From Diplosphaera chodatii (taxonomy: Eukaryota > Chlorophyta > Trebouxiophyceae > Prasiolales > Stichococcaceae), in contig JAALGY010000041.1 in assembly GCA_032358165.1 (NCBI GenBank), positions 3,410,001-3,474,000 of the forward strand: a DNA stretch of 64,000 bases, written 5' to 3'. A model generated the notes under the pieces. That model saw only the letters and a program-made list of their open reading frames with translations. It was not told the origin of the DNA and searched no databases. Shown here one piece after another: positions 1-11,133 of the stretch; positions within the stretch are counted from its first letter, which is position 1, and the number at the start of each line of letters is the position of its first letter. A program made the position numbers and the translations under genes.

Positions 1-175
1 GAAGGCGCCAGGTCGGTGCCGTCTTGCCCGTGCCCACGCGCCAGACTGGGCTGCGCCTATCCCGGCTCATCACAACCGCTGCCATGGTTGAATCCAGGAC
101 GCAGGTGCTGAGGTTGGGAGGACCTTGGCAGTCGCCCACAAGCCAGTCTGACACACAGCAGCTGGGCCGTTGCAG
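1..175. other. 5' flank or intron of the MATE gene
   Basis: No coding signal was recognised. The stretch ends in a good acceptor (TTGCAG at 170-175) directly before the first visible MATE exon, so it is most simply the end of an intron. Confidence 0.5.
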
Positions 176-3100
176 AGCTGGCCGAGCTGCGATGTGACGG
201 CGCCGCCGCCGGCTGCAGGCTGTTCAAGATGGCGTGGCCGCTGGCGGCGCAGAACGTCTTCTCCCAGGGCAGCTTCTACATCTCCATGGCGTTTGCCGGG
301 CAGCTGGGCCGCGACGCGTTGTCCGCTGCGGTGCTGGGCACGTCCATCCTCAACGTCACGGGCTTCGCCGCCCTGGCGGGGCTCGCCTCTGCCATGGAGA
401 CGCTGTGCGGCCAGGTCAGTCATGGGCGCTGATTCTATGCAGGGCAACATGATTCAGGGAAACGTACCCCAGACAACTGTAGCTGCTGCCAGTGGGACAA
501 GGCGGTCTGGTTTGGCCTTCAACTGGCAGTCGTGCATCAGCCTGGCTGGAAGCGCATGGTTGGTGCCAGGCTTTGCGGTCGGGCACGTGCGTATGCGCTG
601 CCGCAGCCAGCAACCGGTGTGTGTGCATCTGTGGCAGGCGTACGGCGCCAAGAACTACGCGGCGGTGGGTGTGACGCTGCAGCGCGCGCTGCTGATCTGC
701 CTGGTGGCGCTGGCGGCGCTGCTGCCGCTGTGGGTCGCCATGGAGCCCGCGCTGCTGGCGCTCGGTGCGCCCTGAACCCTTAAAATAATTAAGGGGATGA
801 CCCTGGACCCCACCGCACTGTGCGCACAGCCTGCGCAGCTGATCAGGCGCTGCAAACGCTGCTGCCCGCATGCCGACCCGCCACCAGCTTGCTGGCTGCT
901 GGATGCCCCTGTTCCCAGACCAGGCGCCAGATGACTTCACCAAAACTCTAGGGTGTGCTGGCTGGCCTGCCATGCACCGTCTTGCACTGCTGCCGTACGT
1001 GCATGCAGGCCAGAAGCCGCAGCTGGCGGCGGACGCGGCGCGCTTCGTGCAGCTGAGCGTGCCGGCGGTGTTCTTCACTGGCATCGCGGAGTGCCTGAAG
1101 CGCTACCTCATGGCGCAGGGCGTCGTGTTCCCGGCCGCAGGCGAGCCCTGGATTGAAATCTCCTTGCTACTCATCACTTAACGATGCATACAACACTCTG
1201 GCTCAGAGCCTGCAGACTAGCACCAGAGTCACGTCGGGGTCGATGAAATGTATAAGACAGTGGCAAAGCACATACTTGGCATGTTGTCCTCGTGCATAAG
1301 GTGCTGTGCAGTGGGCTGTCATACTGCACCACTCAGGGGTCGCGACACGGCAAGGCAGAGCGCAGCCTTTGCCTTGTTGGGGTATGTGTCGATGAGGCAT
1401 GTAGCTTGCTGTGTTCCGGACAACTACACGCTGACAGCAGCTGCCTGCCAAACCGCCGTTCTTGCTTCCTGCGTGACTCGCACTTACAGCATTATATCTA
1501 TAACAGCATTGCATTCAAAGCCCCAGCCTCTGTGTGAACTAGGAACGGCCTGAGTGATGCCGCTTGGAACATAGGCAGCTTGCTGGACGTGGCCCAAACT
1601 CTAGAGATGATGTTTTTGTGCCACTTGCAGTGGCCTCGCTGCTGAGCACGCTGCTGGCGCCGGTGTTCAACTACGTCCTGATCTTCTCGTGCGGCTTCGG
1701 GCTGGCCGGCGCGGCCTTTGCCAATGGTGAGGCCCTGGACTGCACCCTTTGGCCGATGCACATCGCAATGTCATCGTCCTGCTTCCGCCAATGCTCATGC
1801 ATGCGCTGCTGTGCTGCCAGTGGTGCCCGTCAATCTGGCGAAGCACGCTTGCCTGCTTGGTATGGTGTATAGGAGGTTTCCTGTGCGGCGACCTACCTTT
1901 GTCGTCTGTGCCACCCACAGACGCGATCTTCCTGACGACGGCGCTGCTGCTGGGCGGCTGGGTCATCTGGTACGACCATGCGGTTGAGGGGCGGCCTGAA
2001 GACACCTGGCAAGGCTGGTGCGCACCTCTCAAAGTCCTGCCAAAATTGCCGCAAAGTGCTGCACCAGACTGAAGGAAACTGCTGTGTGCTGGCTAGAATA
2101 TAGCATGGCATCTGGCGTGTCAGTGCTGCTGATGTTGGTACCATAGAGAGGGAGTCGCTAGTATGGTCTGAAGAGTCCGAAGCGGTTGTGCAAGTGTCCA
2201 AGAGCAGCCCTCCTTCTGGCTCTCTCTCTGTCAGAGCCCCTGGACTGAAGTTTCCGCTGGTGACTACTGGAGTCCCGCTGATGACTTCAGCAGTAGTCCT
2301 GCAGCCAGCAATCTTGATGGGATATATCCCCTATCGAGATGGATTCCAATCGAGATGGGGATCAGATGCTTGCCTGGATCAGTCGGGGCTGCTGCAGGTG
2401 CTGACACGCCGCACGGCCGCGCCAGTCGTACCACACGACACGTGCACATAGCTTCAGCATGATCAGCAAGTAGGCATGGCGCTTCACTCAGACTGTGCCA
2501 GCAGCGTTCAGCTGTGTACATGCCCTCATCACTGACGCACCCGCGTGCCGCCGTCACCGCTGTGCAGGAGCTTCCAGTGCTTCCGGGGGTGGGGCAACTA
2601 CATCGCGATCGCGGCGCCGTCGTGCGTCATGGTGTGCATGGAGTGGTGGTCCGTGGAGTGCATCGTCATGCTGTCGGGGCTGCTGGCGCACCCCTCGCTG
2701 TCCGTCGCCGTCACCGGCATCTGCCTCAACCTCATGGCGCTCGTGTACATGATGTCCTTCGGCTTCTCAGGTGCGTGGGCACCCACAGCCCTTGCGGAGC
2801 CCTGCAGCTGCTGATGTGACTGAGCTTCCTGCAGCTTCTTCCCGCTTCCTGCTCACCAGCATGTGCTGCCGCCGTCCCTGCCCATGCCGCCGGTGTGAAC
2901 GCCTGTGACGCTAACTCGAGCAGGCTCACACGCCTGTGAAGTGGTGCAGGAGCTGGCCTCAGCCTCCGCTTGGCCGCTCCTGCTCCTCCCCTCCGCTGCG
3001 CTGCAGCCACCAGTTGAAAGTCCGGTGACCGCCTTTTGACCGTCTCCCATCCCGGCTGTAGGCGCGTCGAGCACGCGGGTGAGCAATGCGCTGGGCGCCG

Positions 3101-4333
3101 GCAGGCCGCGGGCCGCGCGCCGCACTGCCCGCGTGTCCGGCGTGCTGAGCGTGATCTCGACCTTCATCGCAGCCGCGCTCATCCTGATCTTCCGCAACAA
3201 GGTGCGCCCTGCGCTGCCCTTTGTTTGAGGTTCAGGGGTCCAGACGCCCTTTGCATCGTACTAGAACAGCACCGCATGAGGTGACCGAGCCTCACCTCAG
3301 TTGTAAATGACTGTAAATGGCATACAGGAGCACAATTTGGGATGGATGTCCTCTGGTCACGCCCTAGCTTGCCTGCGCAGATTGCGCTGATGTTCACGCA
3401 CGACCAGGGCGTGGTGGACGCGGTGTCGGCGATGTGCGGCTGGCTGGCGATCGTCGTGGTCGGCGACGGCCTGAATGCCGTGTACTCAGGTGAACCGCAT
3501 GCGCACGCTTTGCAGCATGAGCGCTCTGACAGCGCCCATCCCTGCTGAGGCTGGTGTCTGCACGCAAGCACTGCCACGTTTGGTTCATAGCAGCTCAGTG
3601 CTGCTGAAGCTGGGATTGCTGCGGTGCCTCACTTGCAGCTGATCATACAGCAGTTGGGCTGTCTGAAGCGTACGCGTCGTGATCCATGCCGCAGGCGTCA
3701 TCAGGGGCGCGGCGCGGCAGAAGCTGGGGGTGGCCGTCAACCTGGGCGCCTACTGGGTGTTCGGCATCCCGCTGGCCGTGTTCCTGGCGTTTCCTGCAGG
3801 GTGGGGCGTGCACGGCCTGTGGGTCGGCATGGCCGTCACCACCACCGTGCAGGTGGGTCGGGCCCCACGCTGGCCGGCGCTGTTTTGGTCAACCTGGCAG
3901 CCAGGCCAGTCATCTCCGGCCGAACGGCCGTGATCCATCACTACATGCGCAATGCATTCTGCAGTCCTGGCGATGTGTCAGGTGCCGGGTGTTTTCGCCA
4001 CAGGGTGCCATCCTGACGTACGTCAGCCTGCGGCTGGACTGGGCTGCCGAGGCGCGCCGCGCCGCCGCCCTGCTGGCCACGCACTCAGGTGCGTTCGAAT
4101 GCACCTCAGACCAACACGACGTTGACACTCGTTGTAAGATGGCGACTCGGTCTCTTGAAGGTGCATGCATGTGCGGCGGATCTTGCCGCATGTCTGTGCA
4201 TGCGCAGCGTCGTCCCTTACAGCCAGCTGTAAAGGTTCTCTGGTGTTCCAACGCAGCGTTTGCACGGGAGACGGAGCAGCCCGCGCCGCAGCACCCGCAC
4301 AAGGAGTACTCCGACGGCGAGCTGGACGTCTGA
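176..4333 (+). CDS. MATE-family efflux transporter (5' partial)
   Basis: Multidrug and toxic compound extrusion transporter, a polytopic membrane antiporter exporting organic substrates in exchange for H+ or Na+. I read eleven exons, all joining in phase: 176-414, 638-764, 1009-1140, 1631-1726, 1921-2017, 2568-2770, 3062-3201, 3381-3489, 3695-3852, 4004-4088 and 4257-4333 (TGA). They give 486 codons, within the usual 450-550 of the family. The protein is a run of hydrophobic helices with MATE-like landmarks: AFAGQLGRDALSAAVLG in the first repeat, AECLKRYLMAQG, and VSNALGAGRPRAAR at the start of the second half, a hallmark of eukaryotic MATE proteins. The first exon is open upstream of the ATG at 229, so the true N terminus probably lies before the window. 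The intron after 1140 begins GC rather than GT. The C-terminal tail is short, acidic and hydrophilic. Substrate cannot be told from sequence. Confidence 0.9.
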
Positions 4334-5013
4334 TGGGCAGGGCGGCGGCGCTGGTCGTGGGTTGTGTGCAGGACACGGCGGCAGGGGTTCGCCCGCGGGA
4401 AGCTGCAGAGGCATTGGGGAAGAGAATGTGGATCTGCAGTGCGTCTTGTACATCAGTATTGCTGTGCCCGAAGCATACCTCACGTCAGGAGGTAATACTG
4501 CCGCACTTGGGAGTTGCTGTGACGGCAAGACTGGAGTCTACTCTGTCCTGCTGGCTTGCAGACCCTCTGCTTACACACCAGCGCAATCACATCGAGGTTT
4601 AGGCCTCGTATTGAAGCGAAAGCGGCTTTTCAAGCGACCCACTCGTCCTCGTGTTGTGCCCTGTTTCAAGCTTGTGCAGCAAAGGGCACAGGAATGGTCA
4701 GCAATCAACACTACAGGTACGAGAAGTTATGCCGAAGTGTGGTTGCCACCGCCTGGGAGTCCAGTACCCACCAAAGGCGACAACATACACATCCGACAAC
4801 CTCACTCCCCTCACTCACAAACCATTTCGGGGTTTCGCTAAGGAACGGTCAACCGGCCATCAACAGTGTCCATCCTACCCAGTTCCTGATTCACTGTACC
4901 GACGGCTGCTGCGCGTGCAGCTGCTGCCAGATACATCACCGTGCCTGCAGTCAGCCCGCCATCTGATCCGCGCAGCAGCCATGGCCATGCAACCCTGCTG
5001 ACGCAGCGCCTGC
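4334..5013. other. Intergenic region between convergent MATE and patatin genes
   Basis: Contains the 3' flanks of two genes that point at each other. I see no further exon, RNA gene or repeat here. Confidence 0.5.
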
Positions 5014-7115
5014 TCAGCTGTGCGGGGCGTCCTGCGAGAAGGGGGACGGCTGCGGCCCCGCCGTCTCGATGGCCGCCCGCACCTCCGGCCGCAGCCGCGC
5101 CTTCACCTGCCATCAGCAGAGCAGGATTGGGCGCCTCTGGTGCAGGGATATCTCTGACCTGTGTCTGGTAGCTGCTGCAAGTGCGAAACCAAACCCAGCC
5201 CAGGACAGCACCCGATGCCTAGGATGCTGCGTTGCCTGGAGGCGGCGGACAGTCACCAGCTGGCGGCGTTGCAGACGTGGGGTCGTGCGACCGGCGGCAT
5301 GGCCGGCCGAGAGTGCGAGAGGCAGGGACTCTGGGCGCACCTCCTCGGGGATGCCGGCGTCGTGGGGGTCGAAGGTGGCAGCCGCCAGGCGCCGCCCCTC
5401 CGCCATCCCGCCCCGCAGCGTGGGTGAATCGATGCACACCGGCGAGATGCTGCAGCGCAACGGTTTGTCGATCGTCAGCACACCGCCAGTTGCGCCCAGG
5501 TCCCCATTCGCATACACATGGCAGCCAATGCATGCAGCTGTAGTGGGTTGTGCAGTGCCTCGATACTGCCCGGGTGATCACAGCGCATACTTGGGCACAC
5601 GCCGAGCAGCACAGCAGCGGCACGGCAACCACAGATGACGCTCGGACAGCTTACTGGCAAGCCTGGGAGGGGTACAGGGGGGCCACGTGGGCGCCAAAGA
5701 AGGCGGGCAGCTCGTGGGGCCGCTCCGCCTCGATCGCCCCCATCAGCTGCTCGTCCGCCGTCATCTGCTGCTCCGTGATCTGCGGCGGCAGCAGCGCAGC
5801 TGTCGTCAGCGGCGGTGCATGGGGTGGGCTCCCACCGGCAGCACCCCATGCCAGACGGCAGCCTGCTGACGGCCGGCGCTTGCCGCTGTGCAGCACTGCG
5901 ATGGATGCTAGTGCTCGTGGGGCTGTGCCCTTCCAGACAATGGGACCAACCCAACGGCCAATGCAGCCAGCAGGCTGACGCTATGTAGGTTTCAAATCCT
6001 TGTGCATTGGGCACCTGGTCGAGCTCTGCGCGCCAGGCGGGCCGCATGTAGTCGGGGTTGAGGAAGCCGCGCTTGACGCCCGCCTCCAGCACCCCGGACA
6101 CCGTCTTCTGCAGCCGCCCGCCCCTGCAGGGTGGGCCTGAGTAGTGTAGGGCACCGTCCATCTGCCAGGGCTGCAGGCGTAAGCCCTGCAGCGTGTCGCT
6201 GCACGCGACAGGCTGACCAGCTGCAGCCGGGGCACCACATGCCGAGCAGCAACGCTGGACAGATGTCAACATGACTGCCAACAGATGACAATTGGCAGAG
6301 AACAAATTTCAGGCACCTGAAGGGCGGCCGGGTGCACAGGACGACCAGGTGGGTGCAGCCTATAAAAACGGGACAACAATCATGACAACAATTATGTACA
6401 AAGAACAAACAAACAGTGCTTTTCAAAAAGAATATACACATGTGGATTTAGGATTGGAAATTGGAAAACTAATAATACCGTCAGCGATGGCCTGCCGGAA
6501 GGGCACCGCCTCGAACACCGCGCCGTCCACCAGCCGCCGCCCCCTGCAGCAGGCCATGGTTTAGGGTTTAGGGTTTAAACCCTAACGAGACTCCAGCGCT
6601 GCCGTATGCATGGCCACAGCAGATCGGCTGCTCCGCCGGCTGCCCGAGTCGAATGTGATGGCAGTTTCGGGCGATGGCTGTGCCGGTTTGCCGCGGCTGG
6701 TGCGTTCAGCTCCTGCGCGCCGCTTCCTGCTCGGCGTAACAGCGGCAGGACAGCGGTACCACGGTTGCTTGTTCCCCAGCAGTGGCAGGGTCAAGCCGTC
6801 CATGTCCCTGACGCCGAACAGATGCGATACCCGAGGGAAAATACGATGACAGCACAGGAGTGGCCGGGGCACCTGTGGCGCATGGGCGGCCCCGCGATGA
6901 CAGGAATGTTGGCGCTCGCCTTGAGGCACAGCGCCAGGTCCTCCTTGTCCGCGAAATCCTGCAGCACCACCGGGCCGAGCGTGTCCAGGCAGCTGGCCAC
7001 CACCTGCGGTTGCGGCCGCGGGGGATCAGTGACACGCGGTGCCACAGCCTGTGTGTGTGTGTGTGTGTGTGCGCAGCTGCTCGTGTGCCCATGCGCCATG
7101 CCCGCGGCCGACGCT

Positions 7116-7146
<31 letters not shown>

Positions 7147-10100
7147 CAGCACATCTTCGTAAGGTGGACGAGATCTACTGTGCAACAGATACGATTGTGC
7201 AGCTTCCATATGGCGAGATGCTCAGCAGAGTCCGTTCAGTCTTCACCTTGAGCGGGACGTCCGAGCGGATGACCTCGCCCCAGTGCAGCGGCTTGATGTC
7301 CATCATCACATGGTCGATCAGGAAGCTGAGGTCCAGCACCGGCCCTGCAGCAGTGCGCATAGGCTTTTAAAACTCCTGGCATGTGCCACCAAGCCTGCCG
7401 CGTGTCTTCGAGCGGCACCAAACGGCGACCTTCATGGCTTGCGCCCGCGAGACAAGTCACAAGTCGAACCACTCGCTGCGGAGGATACGCTGCGGAGGAT
7501 GCGAGCGGGGTACTGGTGGTGTGCTGCTGCAGGGCTCGGTTGCCAGGCGGTGAGGGGGTTGCTGCAGGGCTGCCGGGCGCACCCGCGTGGCGGCCCACCA
7601 GGCGCCCCAGGTCGCAGAAGGTCTTGTTTGCGATGTCCTCCGCGTAGATGTCGACGCCCTCGCGCTGGCCCGTCAGGAAGTAGGTGGCGTTGATGGCGCC
7701 CGCCGACGCGCCGTACACCGCGTCAAACGCGTCCCTGCAGGGATTTAGGGTTTCCCAAGTATTCGGGTTCAGTTGCGCTGCATTCGCCGGCTGCTCCAGC
7801 CCAAGCCGCACAGCGGATGCCTGCTGGGACGCATCACACCCACACGCTGCGGTCGCAACAGGTGTGAGGGTACAGGCGGAGGCTGCTGCCCCAGGCTGTG
7901 CCGCCCCCACCGCAGCCGCCACCAAACAGTCTCGACTGTAGCCTTGGCAGCGCACGCGTCTGAGGCTACACGCAGGCCGAGCTAGCTGGCAACGCAAGCT
8001 CTGACAACGCCACTGGAACCTGACCAAGCAGATGCTCTGGGTTGAAGGCCAACCTGAGGCCCAGCTCGTACAGCATCATGAGCGACCCGGCGGAGATGAC
8101 GCCGCGCATGCCGCCGCCCTCGATGACCAGGCCCAGCTTGGCGTTGTCGGTGCGGGCGCCCGGGCGGCTGCCCGCCTTGGCGCGCCGCCACGCCAGCTGC
8201 ACCGCCGGGTGTGCCAGCTGCAAATACAAGCCTGAACTGTCATAATAGCAGATGGCAGGAAGAATCTAAGCTGCTGGCGGATGACTGCCTGGCAAGACCG
8301 CAGGCCACAGAGTCTGCAGAGAAGTCTGTCATGTACATGTGAAGCCTCAAAGCCAACATGCGGCCAACGACATGCTGCAGGCAGACGGTATCCTACAAGA
8401 CCTGCGCCCAAGTGAACGACTATCAGCACTTTGGCGGCTGCATCATGCTTCGGCACCATTGCAGGGCATGTCGCCCACACAGATCCCCACCCCGCTCACA
8501 GACCCCCGCCCACCTGGGGCGGCAGACATCCTGGATTTCAGAACACGGGGTCGCACCGAGACCGGGGGCAGGTCGGGCGGCGGCGGCCGCCGCACGCGCA
8601 GGCTGGAGATGTGCGGCAGCCGGATCCAGGTGCCGACGCCCGTGCCCCGCTTTTCCTCCGCCCCCTGCCGCCCGCCCGCCTCCCGCTGCCCGGGCGCCGC
8701 CGGCGCCGCTCTCGCTGCCGCGCCACTTGCTGCTGGCTGAGCGGCGGCGGACCCTGCAGTCGGCTTTGCAGTTGCCGCGCGTCCAGTGCTGCCAGTTGCG
8801 CTGCCATTGGCGCCTGTCAGCCGGTGGGCCGCCTCGGCATGCAGCAGGTCCTCTCCACTCGCGAGTGCATCAGGCTGCGCTGCGCCGTTGGTGGCCTCTG
8901 GATGCTGCTGCCGCTGCCTGGCCTGCAACACAGCGGGCAGTATGCACACCTGATTTCGGTGGGCACACCAAGCCATGCAGAATTGCTGGTGCGGGATGCA
9001 TGCCCCGATGTTTGACACATCCGCCAAACCTCAGCCGTAGCTCCTGCTGCATACAAGCCTGCAGCCGCCAATTCATGCAGGCGCAGTAACCCTGCACACC
9101 CAGGTTTCAGACCAGGTACAGCGGTTACCGCACCTCCGCCTCGGCGGCCCGCCGCAGCTGCGCGTGCGCCCGCTGCAGCTGCCAGTCCGCCGCCGCGATG
9201 AGCTCCTCCTCCGAGCGCCCCTCGCGGGCTTTAGCGCCCGCCGGCTGCTGCTGCGCCCCGTTCGCGCCGCTGCCGCTGGCGCCACCACTGCTGCTATTCG
9301 CGGCCTGGCCCCGGGCTGCCTGTTTGGAGGTAACATTATGGCGGTCCATTGACAGCGACAGCAGGTTTCATGCTAGGATGCCATGTCAGTGTGCATGGAG
9401 CAATGGGCAGGTTACACAAGCTGCGAAGAAGACACAGGTATACAACAGACAATAAGGGTGACACAAGGTACATACACCTGTGCCTCAGCTGTTGGTTGGT
9501 CGCCGCTTTGGCTGCCCTGCTGCTGCGGCGGCTGGCGCTGCTGCCAGAACACGCGCTCCAGCACGTACTGCACCGGCCACAGCACCGAGTTGCCGCCGCT
9601 GCTGCTGCCGTCACCACCGCCGCCGCCGCTGCTGCCGTTGGCGCCGCTGCTCTGCCGCTGGGTGGCAAACTGCCGCTCCTGGAGTAAACGCAAACACCAG
9701 CATCAGCTGCACGACCTGCCAGACGCCCTTCGCTGAGCCTACATGCCTCATCGAGACTGCTGCCGCTGCAGCTTGCGGGTCTGAATGCACTGCGACCGCA
9801 GAGAGCTGGGCAGAAGCTGACACCGCGCACTGCCCATCCTTGAGGTGCAGAAGTGCAGTGCTGACCAACAGGCTGTGAATACGACAGTGGCCGAGTCGCT
9901 GAACTTCATACAGCAGTGCACTGGCCGTGACGCTCCAAATGCAGGCATACACTGGAAGGCCTTGCTGTCTGTGATTGGGTGCGGTGCAGTTCTCACCTGA
10001 GCAGCTAACTTTGCAACGCCAGCATCTGGCGCCACCGGGTGGTCCGCCTGCTGCTTCCTGGACGCCGCGGGCGCCCGCCCTGTGCCGTCAGCGGCTGCGA

Positions 10101-10263
10101 CTGTCAGCAGTCCCCAGCTACGCGCCGCGCCCTGCTGCGCCTGCGCGCTTCCCCGCCCTGCTGAGCTGCTGGCCCCATGGAACGCCTGCCTCGCAAGCGC
10201 TGACGTTCCTTGCGGGGACAGCAGCGACCGGGAGCCCCTCGCGAGAAGGGACTCGCTCAGCAT
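5014..10263 (-). CDS. Patatin-like lipid acyl hydrolase (phospholipase)
   Basis: Patatin-fold serine hydrolase, expected to release fatty acids from phospho- or galactolipids. Fourteen exons on the minus strand, in order: 10263-9997, 9678-9478, 9319-9129, 8788-8557, 8217-8054, 7734-7583, 7344-7247, 7003-6873, 6543-6479, 6359-6317, 6123-6015, 5779-5655, 5449-5341 and 5106-5014. They close in phase to 659 codons plus TGA; the exon 3/4 junction is the least certain. The catalytic core shows the oxyanion-hole loop EGGGMRG (about residues 330-336), the nucleophile elbow GASAG (Ser about 362) and the dyad aspartate in VDGAV (about 485), so the active site looks complete. About 300 residues of Gln/Ala/Gly/Ser-rich, low-complexity sequence precede the core. 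The first exon is Ser/Arg/Ala-rich, like an organelle transit peptide, but targeting is inference. I take the ATG at 10263; an upstream in-frame TTG is not needed. Confidence 0.87.
6558..6586. repeat. Interstitial telomere-type repeat, head-to-head
   Basis: GGTTTAGGGTTTAGGG runs straight into the inverted copy TTTAAACCCTAAC, giving about 2.5 units of the plant/green-algal telomere heptamer (TTTAGGG) joined to one inverted unit. It lies in the patatin intron between exons 8 and 9, nine bases upstream, on the coding strand, of the exon-9 acceptor. Single TTTAGGG units also occur at about 7744 and 24420. Confidence 0.85.
7051..7071. repeat. (GT)10 microsatellite
   Basis: Perfect dinucleotide run inside the patatin intron between exons 7 and 8. 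Confidence 0.95.
7116..7145. repeat. (CAG)10 microsatellite
   Basis: Perfect trinucleotide run, read as CTG on the patatin coding strand, in the same intron as the GT run. Confidence 0.95.
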
Positions 10264-11133
10264 GGCAGGATCCGAAGTGTCCGAAGCGACCAAGTCAGCA
10301 GTGCTGGGGCAGCTGCTTGTGTCGGGTTTGCAACCCTTGCATATGTGTGCTCATTTATTCACGGTTTGCGCCGTGTGCTGCAAATATGAGCGCAGTGCAG
10401 ACGTCATTTGATGCGAATCTCTGCATGACAGACGTGAGGGGGCATGCAGTGGTACTGCCAACGGCGCCAATTTTTGAACATGGGAGGGTGCATGCTGGAC
10501 TGCTGGGCCGGATCACTCCAGAAGCTACAGGTGGAGCTTTCTTCTGTGAGCCTTGTCACCGCACTGATGCTGAAACTGTAATATCTCCAACCACCAAGAC
10601 ATGCGTCTCAACCCATCCTTCCAGTACCGCCGGCATCGAGCCACAACGACAGCATCCAGCACAGATGAACTTGACTGACCAGAACACTGATAGGAACACC
10701 TGCACCACGTCACATCTGTTGCGTACAGAAGAACACCAGCGGCCATGCTGTTACACCAGTTGTCCATTCTGGATCCTGGTCATTTGGCAACTGCCCATGA
10801 CAGCGCATGCTGCCCGACTGCATGCATGGCATGCGTCACAGCCCTGTGCTGCACGAGCCATGCCACTGCTGCACGTGCACGTCACGAACTGACCTCGTGA
10901 ACGTACTCCCTACCTCTCCCCTTCGACCTGCTGACCCAAGTGCCCCACCCTGCTGATGAACAAACCTGATGGCAGCCTCGAGACCACTGCACTTGGGCGG
11001 TCCTAGCCACCCTCGGTGTTACCGCCGGCGCGGTCTCCTCTTTCCTGCTGCCGTCACACCGCCCGCGTCGCACTCGGACCAGCGTCGCCGTTGCAGCATG
11101 TTGAGCTTGCCACTCCCGCTCCTGCTGCCCGGC
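10264..11133. other. Intergenic region: patatin 5' flank and PP2C 3' flank
   Basis: The genes on both sides read on the minus strand. The stretch should hold the patatin promoter and the PP2C 3' untranslated region. No extra gene was recognised; the long plus-strand reading frames here have no recognisable domain. Confidence 0.5.

Noticed and set aside
416..1084. Long minus-strand reading frame over the MATE exons
   Set aside because: It is an antisense shadow of GC-rich coding sequence; the plus strand has the MATE exons with consistent splicing.
8443..9089. Overlapping frames of 190-240 codons on both strands
   Set aside because: Only the minus-strand frame with LPHISSLRVRRPPPPD connects in phase to the patatin core; the others have no domain or splice support.
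10264..10293. Upstream start of the patatin gene at 10293
   Set aside because: The codon there is TTG; the first in-frame ATG is at 10263.
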